Shown piece by piece: positions 35,061 through 48,121 of a stretch of 64,000 bases of DNA; within the stretch, counting starts at the first letter, position 1, and each line of letters opens with the position of its first letter. The translations under genes and the position numbers were made by a program. The DNA is taken from positions 930,001-994,000 of the forward strand of contig LNKV01000033.1 in assembly GCA_001465935.1 (NCBI GenBank). The letters are read 5' to 3'. This stretch comes from Clarireedia homoeocarpa. Lineage: Eukaryota; Ascomycota; Leotiomycetes; Helotiales; Rutstroemiaceae. The notes beneath the pieces are model-generated. The model was given only the letters and a program-made list of their open reading frames with translations. It did no database searches and was not told the origin of the DNA.

Positions 35061-35729
35061 TCTTCACGCTGTTGATCTTGGTCTAGAGAAGCCGTCTTGG
35101 AGGAGGGTACGATATCCTCTGAAATGTTATCGCCCACCATAATGTAGATATTCCAAGTCTGGTGGTTGCAGTGTGGTGTTTTGATGCAATCGTTGTGTTA
35201 TTCGAACGGGACCTTTTGAGAATTGGGCTACTTGTAGGACTTTCAATGTCCGCCGAAGAGGTTGAATTCAGTGTACAAGTCGATTTTGAACATCAATTGT
35301 CTGGAAACCTATTTGTTTGACCCCTTTACATGTTTCCACCGTGCAAAAAGGAAAATTTGGAATAAGAATTAAGTCGTATACGCTCAACCGTTTGATTCGA
35401 CAGCAAATGACAGATCATATCACAACATAAAGTACCAAAAAAGAAACGTAAACCGAATATGTCGCTATGCAAGACAGAATTTCATGTGAACGAGAACCTG
35501 CATTCAGAAAAGTGTTTGCGTTGCTGTATCCACTTGATGCAAAAAGAAAATATGTAGGGATAGATACTTCCATACTTCAGTCAATTTATTCTATAGTACG
35601 AATTTGTAAAATAAACATTAATCGTAATCTAAACATGTTTCATCAAGAGCTCCAATAGCACTGCATGATTTAGGATATCTCCAAGGGCGATCCAAATATG
35701 TACAGGAGAAGAAATATTCCATCAAGGAA
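35061..35729. other. Gene-free spacer
   Basis: Between the ATPase remnant and the pepsin-like gene. If the missing ATPase N-terminus once lay here it is not recognisable. No other feature seen. Confidence 0.35.
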
Positions 35730-38285
35730 TCAAGTGAACCACGACGAATCCCGCGGAGTATGCCAACTGGCAACCAATGTCGCATCTGAATACGCAGAAG
35801 GAGCATTGCTGGTTACCCTCTGCTTCTTGAGGGGGGTACCAGATCTTGAAAATGATCTCATGAATGATGATGGTGGCCGTCCCAATGTAGGACTAACCAT
35901 CACAACGGGCGTTGCAGGTTCAGATCCATCTTCTGTGAACACCGTTGAAGGCCTTGGCAGAGTTGATCTCCGATTTGCTACCGGGGGTTCAGTCTGATGC
36001 GATGGATCTGTGATCATGGGTGAGGTGCTGCTGGTGCTTTGCCGAGCGAGGCCTTCAAATGGTGAAATCCGCCCCTGCAGATGTGAAGTTGACGAGTTTG
36101 ATGAGCGATGAGGCGGCACTGAAGACGTAGGAGACAACAAGGGTGATAGGGATGGGGAACGCCCCCTGGGCGTAGTATGCGCCAGTAAATGCGAGGTCAT
36201 ATCTTGAGAAGAAGATTGTCTAGATACCAATGAGATAGAAGATAAAGCACGCCTGCTGCTTTCATCGTCCAGTTCAGCGGCTATACAATCCCCAGGAAGT
36301 TCGTACATTGCAGGACTTCCGGGTAGCTCAGGAGTCCGTTGAGCTCTCCTCTGTGACTCTATCATACGTGCCGCTGTTTCATAGTCCTCGTTGTGATTAG
36401 TCGAAATAGGAGTATACAATTCGGATGGCGATTGAAGCGCCATGTAAAAACCAGCTGGCTTAACCTCTCTGTCATGAGAGTGTAACTCTACAGGGTCTAC
36501 TCTCGGCACATCGGGAACTGGTGCTTCGACGAGTCTACCGTCCGAAACACCCAGTGATCTAGATGCAGTCGCGTAGGGCTCTGATTTCACCGAATCGTCT
36601 CTACTCATACCACGAAGCGCCACTTCATTTGTTGAGGCAGCAAGTTTACGGCGACGAAGGTAGAATATTATAAAACCGATAATAGCGATTGCTACAACAA
36701 TGAGAGCTACAAGACCGCAGATGAGACCAACCGATATGGGCTTGTTGTGATTTGATGACACATGGGAACCAGTGCCGGAAGTTGCGGAGGAAGAGTTAGA
36801 TATCAAAGACGGGGAGATGATTGTACTGAGTTCTGATGCAGCGCCATCATTCCAGGTACACTGGCTGACGCTAAAATTTTTGCGCTCATAGTCGACTGTT
36901 AGATACCTAGTAATAATTAGACTTTGTGCTGACATTGAAGGGAGTTACGCACGCTTCTTGCAGGAATGCTCTTCCCAGGGTGTTCTGAGAATCATTGGAT
37001 GACTTTCTCAAGGGGAAATAATATGTATCATTGGGGACGAAAGGATACGAAGCGGGGATAGAGAAAGCACTGAATGGAAGAACGATAGTGGCAGATTCAC
37101 CCCCATTCAGAGCATTAGATAAAGAGAATGTCACTTGTGGATTAGTTGCCTTGAGTAAGGAACGTTGCGTCGAGTTAAGCAGGTACAAACCTGTCTCTTC
37201 ATCTAGAGATAGTCCGAATGCTTTTTCAAATGCCTCGCAAGCAGCTTCTGGAAGCCAGAAGTTGGGATCGGTCGACTGAATAAATGCGTAGGTAGGACTT
37301 GGAAGTAAGTCGGCTTGAGTCGTGCCGCTATATGTGATTGATTGAATTGCCACAACAATGTCCCGATCGATATCTTCAGAGAGAGTAAAGCTCGCACCAT
37401 TTGGCGTGAAACGTGAAGAATCGTATCCTCCGAAGATAAGCTGGGCATACTGGCCAGCCTTCAGACCTAGATAATAGTTAATCAATGCTCAAGCGATTGT
37501 TCTAGAGAAGCTGGCCACATACGATAGCTTGCACCAGCTGTGTAACTCCAACTCAAGCTAGGAATGAGTTTTTCGGACCATAGAGATGTAAAATATGATG
37601 GGCTTGAGAAATTTCCTATTGTAGAGAAATTGAGAGGTTGAGTGCCAAGTCCAAATATCCCCCTTCATAATGTCAGCATTATTCATGAGCATTTGCGAGC
37701 TACCTACATGTAGAATGGAGATGTAGTCGCGATTGCTCCTATTGTTTGGTTTTTAAGGGTTGGTCCGTTTGTCCCTTCAACGTATCCCAGCCCAATAGTA
37801 TCTAGACCAAAGTCCGCATGCTGAGAATAACCCAAGTTTGCCTGAAATCCAATCTCATCTCCATTGATCCCATATGTACCAATGTCCTCCCAGGTGGTCG
37901 ATTGAGTATTGTTGAAGAGAGCCCCACGAGCAGTAGCGCAACCGCTGGGTACGGGTGAGATGGCCGCGGACGTGCATCCAAGGGGAAGGACGAGTAGAGT
38001 TTGGGGCGAATTTGTTGATACTAGGACGCGAACATTTTGAGCTGGAGAACCGACCCTCAAAGCCAATGATGACCATGCACCATCATCACCATCCTGTGCA
38101 ACAATTAGAATCGATGGAGAGAATGCCAAGGTAAAACTCACAAAGTATTGACTGGGTGGGATAAGGAGCGGAGATGGGACATTCTGATCAGACTCAGACC
38201 GGACCTTGAGACCTAATGAGCTACCAAGGACATTCACTGCGAAAATTGAAGCAAACAGAAGTCCATTAAGGAACTGTATACGCAT
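35730..38285 (-). CDS. Pepsin-fold membrane protein lacking catalytic aspartates
   Basis: Five exons on the minus strand: 38285-38142, 38093-37708, 37662-37523, 37466-36953 and 36906-35730, giving 786 aa. Signal peptide MRIQFLNGLLFASIFAVNVL. The ectodomain follows the fungal aspartyl-protease layout: SQYF-DGDDGAWSSLALRVGSP, GIFGLGTQPLNFS, LIFGGYDSSRF. The first active-site DTG is replaced by STNS (about residues 74-77) and the second by STDP (about 288-291), so classical catalysis is unlikely. A Ser/Thr-rich stem leads to one TM helix (about 405-430) with an RRR stop-transfer, then a cytoplasmic tail of about 350 residues rich in Ser, Pro and Arg. This resembles a fungal group of pepsin-like membrane proteins; a sensor or wall-binding role is my inference. 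Confidence 0.87.
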
Positions 38286-39841
38286 GTCGATGGTTCTGTA
38301 CACATGAAATCATCGATGTCCAAAATCACAAGGACAAACTAGGTCTGAAGAACGATAAAGGAATGAAGAATAATGGAAGAATACCGGATAAGATCCTGAT
38401 CAACAACGGTAACCTACTAGGGTAAAACCAAAACATAGATAGCTTCCTATTCCGTAACCATGGCGCCTAGGATGAAGCTCGGACAACTACTCCGCAGGTC
38501 CAAAGCGTGAACACTCAGAATCGATAAATCCGATTCCATTGATGGTTAGGGGGGAGCGGCTGGGATTGAAAATTAACAGTCCCTGCTTTACCTGCAAGGC
38601 TGCGGCACGCCTGTACGTGGTCCACTCTTGGCGGGTTGGCGCGCAAAAGCTGATATAGTTATCATAACCTGAATTAATCTCCCCGCCGCACTCGATACCA
38701 CAGCAAATGTAAGACTCGGATGATGATAGCGCATCTTATAAGTCATGAGTATGGCTTCGCGCCGTGAGGCTGTGGCACGGAGAACTTCCTGAGCCGTACT
38801 TGACAGGAAGCTAACCCTCGGCTTCGAAGATCAAGTGCAGTGTAATCAAATTGTGCTAATACTTGTGGTGCTGTACAATGAATGGAACAAAATCGAAAGT
38901 TATGGTGTCACTGCACAATCGCTCGATGGCGATATTATGATCGATTATACGCGTCTGCCAGCCAAGGTTATAAGGTAGGTGGAAATAAATGAAGAACAGT
39001 GATGAAGTTTCGCTGAGTTGAAGTCACAACAAACGCTTGAAGCTAAACCTTATACAGTTAAGCCATCACGATGATGCCCAATCACAAGCGACTAGGAATG
39101 TGCCACGCGCACCCCATGTCTTCGCTAAATGTGTCCCTGCTTCGTACCTGCTTTTGACCTCATCCCCTTCAATACCTAAGACATAAGACATAAGACGGCG
39201 GGCGTTATGAGGCCACATTGGTTGTTCCCCTGTTGAGCTAATTATTATTTTTTACTAATCGAACGATAACTTAGAGAGTTACTATATATGTGCTCGTCTT
39301 CAACCAAGCTTCTCGTATTTTCACGTTCCATCCACTTCGCCCCCATTCCTCAAAAGTTAATCACAGACCGCTAAGGGGTAACAGCGTCGTCTCTCCCTAT
39401 CGACCGCTCATTTGATGCCTAACCTTATATCAAGGCGGTATACATAAAGTCTCCAATTAATATACCCCGGTCGTCAAGTTAACACTTTTAATGCTCCTCC
39501 TCACTTCACATTGGTCAACTTTTCTCAAATCAATCTTAGCTTGACTTGATCTTACAGATGGATTCCACTAGTCAAGGAATCCTTGGTTGCCATGAAGCGA
39601 AGAAGTATCAGCATCCTTTCTTAGATGACTGAAAGAGCAGTAAGTATCAGTGATTGGACGAAGTGGAGCTTGCTTGATGTCAATAATAGGCACAGGCCCG
39701 GTAACACCCTAGATGGGCTTTGAAGCATGGAAGTATTATATCCTACCTTTCCGTGTCGACATCTTGAATGCCTCTTTCTTCTTGTTACTTCGTTCACCAA
39801 TCACACTCTTTTGATTTGTTGTTTGTTTTTTTTGGGATTTG
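38286..39841. other. Divergent intergenic region
   Basis: 1.56 kb between the minus-strand pepsin-like gene and the plus-strand GPI-type gene, so it should hold both promoters. T-rich tracts lie just before the plus-strand start. No coding exon or RNA gene seen. Confidence 0.4.
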
Positions 39842-42524
39842 ATGATGGCGTCCAAGTCGGTATCGTCGTGGGTGTTATTGTTGTCGGTCTTTAACTCTTG
39901 TTATGCTGCTGGTATGTTCACATGCGACCAAGTGAAGGAGCACCCATTGACCTAGTCTAGTGCTTTATCCCAATTCAAGTTCTGTAGCCACGACGATATT
40001 GAAGTCAAAGTCTTCCTCAACCATCACCTCCATTCCTTCAACCATCACCCCATTAGCTTCATTGCCAGATGGAGGACAGTCGACTACTGAGCTGTTTCCG
40101 ATTACGCCGGGAAGTCCGTATTGGGGAAATCAAAGCATTCCCATCAATACCTGTACTAAGTGGAATTTAAATGGACACATCCCTCAGGTCGTATGGACAC
40201 CATGTCATATGTAGGAGTTACTGGCCATTTCAAATAGAGCATGTACTAATGCCTGGATAGCTTTGCTGGAACAGTACAGCTTTCGTACTTTCCTCCCGCG
40301 AGTGGAAACGTTACATATCCCTCAACGTACTACAATGAAGCTATTGGTATCACAATGTGTGTGTTCCTGCCAAACTTGCAAATTCTATGCTAATAAAATC
40401 AGGACTTCGCCTTCCATGTACATGGTCATCAACACAATCAGTGCCTACAATGACTGTGGTCAAGTTGGGCCTACAATGAAAGATATAGTACTTTCTATGG
40501 ACCCAACAGATGTATCAACAATCGCTCTGTATACAGCCACGGACCAACAAGTAAACAAAACCCCTCCAACCATGCTCACCCTCACAGATCTTATCAATGG
40601 CTGTTCAACCCTCACTATGACAGCTGCTTCTACTACTGGAGCAATAGTTAATGATCATGCCATGGCCAATGAGTACAACAGATGTTTCCCTGCGCTAGCA
40701 ATACCCTCCCTAGCAATTGAAACCCTGGGACTTCCTTACTACAGGCACTGCGGAGTAGATAACGCCAGATTTGGTCTTTATGATCCACCAGGAGCAGTTC
40801 CTCCTGTGAATGGGTTGCTTCCAACTTCTACAGCGAAGACCTCAACCACTTCGAAAGCAGTCGCAGCTCAGACACCTTCGACGAATCAGCCTTCAAATAC
40901 TGCCATCACAACGTCCAAACCCACAACCACGGCTGCCCAAGATCCGGTGAAATCATCAGTTGCAAATGCTGTGTCAGATTCTAGTAGCGCCTCTAGTGCA
41001 AAGCAGCCCGCAACATCTGTCAACAGCGTTCAGGACCCAACCACTGCCGGAGATCCTACTAAGCCTGCGACATCGGCGAACAACGCTCAAGATTCAACCA
41101 CTTCCGGGAACCCCGACCAGCCTGCAACATCGGTAAACAACGTTCAGGATTCAACTGCTTCCGGGAACCCCGCTCAGCCTGCAACATCGGTAAACAACGT
41201 TCAGAGCCCTACTACTGCCGGAGATCCTGCTAAGCCCGCAACATCGATAAATAACGTCCAAGATTCAGCCACTGCTGGGAATGCCGCTCAGTCCGCAACA
41301 TCGGTAAATGATCAAGAGCCAGTGACTGTCGTCAATTCTGCACAGCCCGTCACTTCAGTGGTTAACGTCGCGCAATCTAGCTCCGCTGAAATGGTTGCAC
41401 CAATCCCAATCGCCACAGTAGGATCCGAAGTGATATCTGCTGCTCCAGGCGACTCCGCGATCGTAATCGGCAGCCAAACAGCCTCTCTCCAAGGCCAACC
41501 CATCACCGTTTCCTCTTCCATCATCCAACTCACCCCCTCTGGTCTCGCAATCATCAACGTAGACGGCGGTTCTTCTAGCATCTACACTCTTCCCAGCCCC
41601 GGAAAAGCCACTGCTAGCGCAGCCCAAAACCCCCAACCGATCGCCACTCTCCCAAACGCGCAAGTCGTATCCGCATCAGCCGGCGCATCCACTCTCCTCG
41701 TCGGTTCCCAAACACTCACATTCGGCGGTCCTGCCGTCACTCTCGCGGGCTCCGAGTCCATCGCAACGTTCGCTGCCGATGGTCTTGTGATCGAAGGTTC
41801 AAGTGGCGAGAAATCCACTTACGCAATCCCTTCTTCTTTTGCTACTGCTGCTGCATCGCAACCCCTTGCGACAATTGGAAGTGAGATTATTGTCGCTCCA
41901 TCTTTAGACGCATCGGCACTTGTCATTGGTTCTCAAACCCTGGCGCTCAATGGCCCGGCGCTCACTCTAGCAGATAGTGACGCTGTCGCAACGCTAGGTG
42001 CAGAGGGATTGATAGTTGAGTACCCTGGCGGAGTGGTCTCGACGTACTCTGCCGCCGTGTCGCAAATGCAAACACAGACGCAAATACAATCGGGGAGCAG
42101 TATGGTGACTGCGGTGGCTGTGGCCGGTTCGAATGGCGAGGAGGTGGTTGTGCAAGGCAAGACGTTGACAAAGGGGGGTGAGGCAGCTACATTGAGCGAC
42201 GGGCAAGTGGTCAGCTTGGCTTCGGGCACGGCGGGCGTGGTTGTGATGGGTAAAGGTGGAGATGTAAAGACTGTGCAGGCGGTAGAGGTTGTGGTGAGTA
42301 GCTTGCTGGGGTCGGGATCGGCAACGGGATCGGTTAAGGGAGTTGTGGCTGCGAAGACGACGTTTGCGAGTACGAGTGGAAGTGGAAGTGGAAGTGGAAG
42401 TAGTAGTTCGGGAACAGCTACGCCAGAGGTGCATATAAGTGCTGCAGGGGAGAGTAAAAATTCAGGATTCAAGACTTTGATGTGGATGTTTGCGATAGGT
42501 GGAATTGCGGGGTTGGTAATGTGA
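39842..42524 (+). CDS. GPI-type cell-wall protein with IGSQTL repeats
   Basis: Four exons: 39842-39911, 39961-40210, 40261-40356 and 40403-42524, giving 845 aa. Signal peptide with LLLSVFNSCYAA. A Cys-containing N-terminal domain (CTKWNLNGHIPQVVWTPCH, YYRHCGVDNARFGLYDPPG) is followed by five to six tandem VNNVQDSTTAGDPAKPATS-like units of 19 to 20 residues. Three longer repeats then share VGSEVI, VIGSQTL, GGPAVTLAGS and ADGLVIEG blocks, a pattern common in fungal surface proteins. A GSGSGSGSSSSG tract and a hydrophobic C-terminus (TLMWMFAIGGIAGLVM) fit a GPI-anchor signal. Likely covalently attached to membrane or wall; the N-terminal domain's function is unknown. Introns are 46-50 nt. Confidence 0.85.
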
Positions 42525-42912
42525 GCAGACGATATTTTATAAGAGGTGGTAATATTTATTAAATAAGTTAGCGATGATTTAATGAGATTAATAATGCGGG
42601 GAAGAATTTAAACTTCTTCAAGGTATCAATGCACTTCTGAATCTAGATCCAGTCTAGCCAATTCAAAATATCCTCCGAGTACGAAACTGGTATCTTACAA
42701 TCCAAGCCTATGGATTCAATAATCCATTTCCTGTGAAGTTCGTTTCTCATATCATGCAAGCCCTCTATACCGTCCAATGACGAGTCAGCCGTGGTATCTA
42801 AAATCAATCGCTTTCCAACTGAATACCCCCAAAACGCCATGCTCATTGGAAGTCCACATTGTTATCCAATTTTCTCACTTCTCCAATTCCCATCTACACC
42901 AATCACACCAAA
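42525..42912. other. Convergent spacer
   Basis: 388 bp between two converging genes; probably their 3' untranslated regions. No gene supported. Confidence 0.4.
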
Positions 42913-44629
42913 CTAAACATCATCCCCTTTAATCTCAACCGTATACCCATTCGCGGCTCCCTTTCCCACCATCGCACCACTCCACTTCCCCGGATCATCC
43001 TCCTCATCCTCCTTCTCATCCCCCTTCCTAGAACTCAACCCGACCGTCGCTCTCGTCCGACTAAAACTCCTCTTTACCCTCGCCCCCACACCACTCCGAC
43101 TTTCGTTCCTTCCCTCCGCACTCACCTCCACACTCACCTTCGCGTCTCCGCCTGTGTCGCCTTCTCCACGACTCACATCATCTCGTCGCGTCCAGCTCAG
43201 TTCGACAACATCCGTGCACACGATTTTCTCCTCGCTGTCAGTTCGTGCGCGCTTCCCCGAGATGCTGGTGCGTCGCCCAATGCGACTGAGTGGGTAGGAG
43301 GCCCCTTGAGAGGGAGATTTGTGAGAGGTCGCGTGCACGGAACGCCAGCGGGCGGGAATAAAGGCGCTGAGGACGGGGAGGGATGCGGCGACAACGCCAA
43401 GGGTGAGATCAACTATGGTCCAGTCTTCGAGGGGTTTGAAAGTATCTAAGAGGAGGGCGGTTAGCTTCGGTTTCCTAGGTGACATAATTTTGATGAAGCC
43501 TTGTGGTACAGAAAGTCTGGCTGGTTTGACATTTTAAGGTCCAAAAGCTGGATTGAAGTACGAAATCGCTCCAAAATTATTGAAAAAATCAAGTGAATAC
43601 AGAGTTCGCATAATGTTTCAGCCTAGACATACACTTCGTCGCTGCAATTATAGCAAACCGGCTAGTTTTTTCCTTCCGCGATACCGACGAAGAAGAAAAA
43701 ATAGGGCACTTACAAAGAACATCCTTTCCCAACTTCCCCTGCTCAATCTGTCTCAAGATACTCCCCACCGCACTCATCGTGCCAATACCAAAAACGAAAT
43801 ACAACCTCAATTTCGTCTTCCAGCCCATCTTGACCTTCCACAGAACGATTAATGGAACAGCCAACAATCCAAAATCCATCACCACATGAACGGTACTGAG
43901 CACCGTCCCCAAGACACTAGTCGAGAAACATTTTGGCTTAATATTCTCTTTTCCGATCCGAATCGGATCCCAGCCCGCATAAGCCGGTTCACAGCTAAAT
44001 ATGGTCCAGAACAGACTAACCATGATGTAGATGAAAAGTAAAACGAGGAAGATATTATTGAACCAGAGCCAAGTTCTACTCGTCATGCCAGTAAGACGAC
44101 GGTTGAAAAAACAGATGGAGACCTTAACAGTTCCGACTGCGACGAAGAAGAAGATTTTCGAGAGATTCGTGTAGCGTTTGAAATACCCATACTCCTCATA
44201 CGTCACATCCCAGATGTGTTTTCCCGCGCCGCCATAAATGACGGCGAGAATTTGGAGACATGGCCAGGTGATGGCGAGGAGCGCACCAGGAATGATGAAG
44301 AAATCGTCGAGACCGAGGACAAGCCCACGACCGCGCAAACGGATTAGGAGACGGAGGCTGGTGATGATGGCCATGGTCGCGATTGCGAGGGACATGCCAA
44401 TGAGGATGGAGGGACCACGGGTGGTGAAGACATAGTTCTCGGGTCTGACAGGCGGAATGGTGATGCCTTTGAGAGGGGAAGACTTTGCGCCGAAGGCGAG
44501 AATGAGGTAGTTTACGATGTAGTAGTCATCAGTTGTATTTGGTGGTTGGCCAATGAGTGCAGAGATGGTACCGGTGGGGATGGCAGTCGGATACGTTATT
44601 GTGGCAGAAGTGGAGGTTGTTGAAGACAT
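42913..44629 (-). CDS. Pth11-like seven-TM (fungal rhodopsin-domain) protein
   Basis: Two exons on the minus strand: 44629-43714 and 43445-42913, giving 482 aa, joined by a 268-nt intron (longer than others here). The join restores the family motif: ILRQIEQGKLGKDVLY then TFKPLEDWTIVDLTLG, followed by VVAASLPVLSAFIPARW in TM7. The N-terminus is extracellular and Ser/Thr-rich; TM helices fill about residues 75-355 with LGLDDFFIIPGALLA and the FSCEPAYAGWDP loop typical of the family. The cytoplasmic tail (about 365-482) is charged, with EEKIVCTDVVELSW. No CFEM domain is present. Relatives include receptors that sense surfaces or host cues in plant-associated fungi; the ligand is unknown. Confidence 0.88.
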
Positions 44630-46890
44630 GATTTTTCGAAGCCAAGATCAACGTCCAAAAAATCCCCAAACTCTGCTCAACCCAGTTGAACAAGTTTTGA
44701 AGAAGGGCGAGATGGAGGGATTGTGTACTGTTTCTTCATTGGAAAGATCTAGGTAAGGAATTGCAAGACCGTAGATCAAACAACACAGATGTAATCAAAA
44801 AAGGGATAGCAAAGTCGAAGATCACGCGGAGGGACATTGAAGACGACATGGCAAACTTCAGGCTGAAGTGCCCCCCAGTCGCATAATACCGAAGATAACA
44901 TGAAACTACCGTATAGGGAGGAACACTGCAGTGATTTTGATGAAGGCATAGAACAAAGAGGTTGATACAAGGTAAAAGCCTTGTAATATTCGAGGTTTTA
45001 CCGTCAGGTAAGGACTACCCCGGATTGAAACAATTGAAAGTATCCACAACTTGCTAAAACGTAATTCGAGACCGACAAATTTCGAATGCTGGCCCCTTTG
45101 AACCCTAGGTACTAACGTAAAACCTGGAGAGTAAGCTCACGGATGATAGGGAAAGAATGAGGTGTAAATTCGTTTGTATGAACAACTAGACTTCAAAATT
45201 TTGCTTTTATACAAGACTGTGCAACACAACTATGAGTTACACAGGGGTTTTCCGCCAGGATAGGAAATCCAGACTCTCGTCATATACCAGATAATTGGGA
45301 CGAGACTAGTTACACGAGGTCTACCCACAGCTTCGATGGAAACTTAGAATCCAGGGCCCGGCGATTGAAGAAAACTGTCTTCCAAAAGCGAGACAAGGAT
45401 AACAGGACTTAGGTGTCTCTCCGGACATTTCCCGAAAGAACCTCCAATAACTATACCTGGATGTGCTTGGCATAAACGCGAGCGTCTTGTAAAGGGCCAA
45501 GAGCTGAGCGACATGTACAGTATTGAGCTTTCCATCATAGGAATAAAGACGTCGAACCCCTTGATCTTGGCAACGATACCAAATCTGCTTCCAAGGAGGT
45601 CCCCCTCATCGATGTTCCTCGACTTACGAAGTAGACATCTTCGGGAGCAACATCAAGCATCAACGAAGAAATAGTTGAGTCTCATTAGTTGATAAGAGAG
45701 ACGGTTCTCTCCATTGCCATCCTGGTCATCAAAATCAAAAAGATGATTTTCTTGGATCATCAAAACGTTGTTTGATCATGAATGTCGAAACTCACTCCAC
45801 TCTTCGCTTCGAAGTTATCGTCCCACAACCCACATTTGAGACCCGCCCAGCACCGAGACCGAGGTATCTTGCAGCGCCACTGTTTAGGGGAAACTGTCAG
45901 GAATCTGGATGCAGTACGAAACCACTTTCGCACTTTACACCGTACAGAGTGCGCTGTAAGCGATCATAGAGCGAGTCATTGCGAACCTGGACTTCCATGT
46001 GCGCTTGCAGAAAACATGACTCGTAGCTCGACGGATGATGATTCAGTTACCGAGCCCCCACGCGATCTAGGAGCATCCCTCTTTTACTCTCGGTGGTCTA
46101 GTTCTAGTCCCGACTCTCGACCCTGGCAAGTACTGTGCTTCAGCCCTGGATGGGGACTTGCGACATTTAGGAGTGCTGTCGCACCAAAGAAGTGAGAAAT
46201 GAGGAACAGACGTTTCCTCAGACCATAAACATCTTATGTTCTTTTACCAGCCCTACGCCCACGGCATCTAAGCGGGAAGAGGTTGCATTCTACTGAGTAG
46301 AAATCTTCAAAAACCATTCCATACCCGCTAATAAGCCTTGCGATGTTATAAAAAAAACCCGCCCATCAAGATAGGTCTCTTCCCTCGGATTATTCCAACA
46401 AATCGAATAATTGAGATTTTCACTTAATACTTGGGTTTGTGAATAGCCAAAGTATTAATGTATTGAAATGTCATTGGTTTGATTTTTTGTACACTTCCTG
46501 AGTAAGTTTTCTCGTCCATCGCGAGTAAGCCTGGACAGGGATCGCCACTAAACCTATATGCTTGGCCCATAGCAAATGTTAAATGCACTATTTCCACGCA
46601 AGGTTATGGCATGCGCAATCAGAACCCGCCCCGAGAAGTGCATCCGCCCTGTTCAAAGAAGAAGTAGATCGGCGAGCCATCGCGGAATACATACCAAAAA
46701 GAATTTGAGCAGGACAACAATGTCCGAATTACTATGTATGTTCATTTCGTAAAATCATCTCCATGCGCAGGTTTAGTCTTTGCCTTAGGCGGTTCTGGTG
46801 GTTAATTAGAAATTCCCTAAGTCCTGGAGACCTTTGGCAGAAGTTACTTTCGAAACTTCATCCTCGTTCTCACTTTCTGATTTATCCAAA
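44630..46890. other. Gene-poor divergent region
   Basis: 2.26 kb that should contain the promoters of the Pth11-like gene and the hydrolase gene. One 137-codon plus-strand frame (45782-46195) has Cys, His and Arg but no domain I recognise, and I do not call it a gene. No repeat or RNA gene seen. Confidence 0.35.
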
Positions 46891-48121
46891 ATGTTGTTCC
46901 TTTGGACTCTCCTTCTTGGCGTCGCAACGGCTACGTTGGACTGTACTGGCATCAATGGGCTCAAACCGCAATGTTACTCTGGAGAAGCGTTCTACAAGCG
47001 AGACGTGTTCTGGGTTGGGGGCAAATATGTGAATGCTGCCATTGGGCTCTTGACCTATGATCAGATGTATGTCGAGAAATTGACACCTCTGGCACTCTTT
47101 CGCAAACCATATCCTGTAGTTCTGTTTCATGGAGGCGGAATATCCGGTGCGGTAGGTTACCACTTTTCAATTTTCATACAACTAACGAATGCTGATCATG
47201 TCTTAGAACTGGTTGAACACCCCAGACAACCGCAAAGGGTTTGCGTCGATGTTCTTGGAGCTTGGTTATATGGTGTATATCGTAGATCAGACATCCGTGG
47301 GTCGTTCTACACAGAATGATTTGACAGGATATCCTTTGAGAATCGGGTCAACTTCGAACATCAGTGAGGTTGGTTTCACAGCTCCTCAGAGCGCAGATGC
47401 CTATCCTCAAAGTCAATTACACAATCAATGGCCAGGTACTGGACTTCGCGGTGACGCGGTTTTCGATGCGTTTGAGAGCGGATTCATTCCATTGACAACA
47501 AACAATACTCGAGTAGAGCTCTCCATGCGTGCTGCCGGTTGTCAGCTTCTGGAATTAATCGGTCCCTCGTTCCTCGTCTCTCATTCCATTGGTGCCATCC
47601 ACCCAATTGTAATTTCAGACCAATGCCCGGATCTTGTACTTGGAAGTGCGAACATCGAGCCTGGGAATATTCCGTTTGAGTCGTATACCGGAAACACCAC
47701 ATCATCGGTTGGTAGGACAGCCGCAAGACCATTTGGTCTGACCGTCTCGAACTTAAACTACGACCCCCCGATCTCCAATTACACCGACCTCGTCACCGAG
47801 ACTGTGGGAGAAGATACACCTGCGAAAAGATCTTGCATCCAACAAAGCACTGCCGAGAATTCTACCATCCACACTCTGCCAAACGTCGCAAAGGTTCCGT
47901 ATGCCGCCTTCACTGGCGAGGCGTCGCCGCATATCACTTATGACCATTGTGTGATCCAATATCTCAATCAAGTCGGAGTCAAGACGGATTGGATCAAGAT
48001 GGGCGAAATCGGTGTACATGGCAACGGCCATTTCGGATTCTTGGAGAAGAACAACGTCCAGTATTTCAAGGCCGTCGAAGCTTGGATTAGGAAACAAGCA
48101 AGTCGTCAACCATGGTGGTAA
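46891..48121 (+). CDS. Secreted alpha/beta hydrolase
   Basis: Two exons, 46891-47151 and 47207-48121 (phase 0, 55-nt intron), giving 391 aa. I chose the ATG at 46891 because it starts directly with a signal peptide (MLFLWTLLLGVATATLDCTG); an in-frame ATG at 46834 would bury it. The fold is readable: oxyanion segment VVLFHGGGISGANW, then DNRKGFASMFLELGYMVYIV and DQTSVGRS, the nucleophile elbow FLVSHSIGA (GxSxG variant S-H-S-I-G with the second Ser as nucleophile), and a late His in GNGHFGFLEKNN. An acid residue is probably in ITYDHCV. Related fungal secreted esterases and hydrolases have mostly unknown substrates. Six to seven N-glycosylation sequons are present. Confidence 0.85.

Noticed and set aside
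41933..42472. Antisense frames under the GPI-type gene
   Set aside because: Long frames opposite the repeat-rich exon of a well-supported gene; Pro/Ala/Thr-rich complement of the sense repeats.
45782..46195. 137-codon plus-strand frame with Cys and His
   Set aside because: No recognisable domain or splice support, and average composition for non-coding DNA in this window; not strong enough to call.
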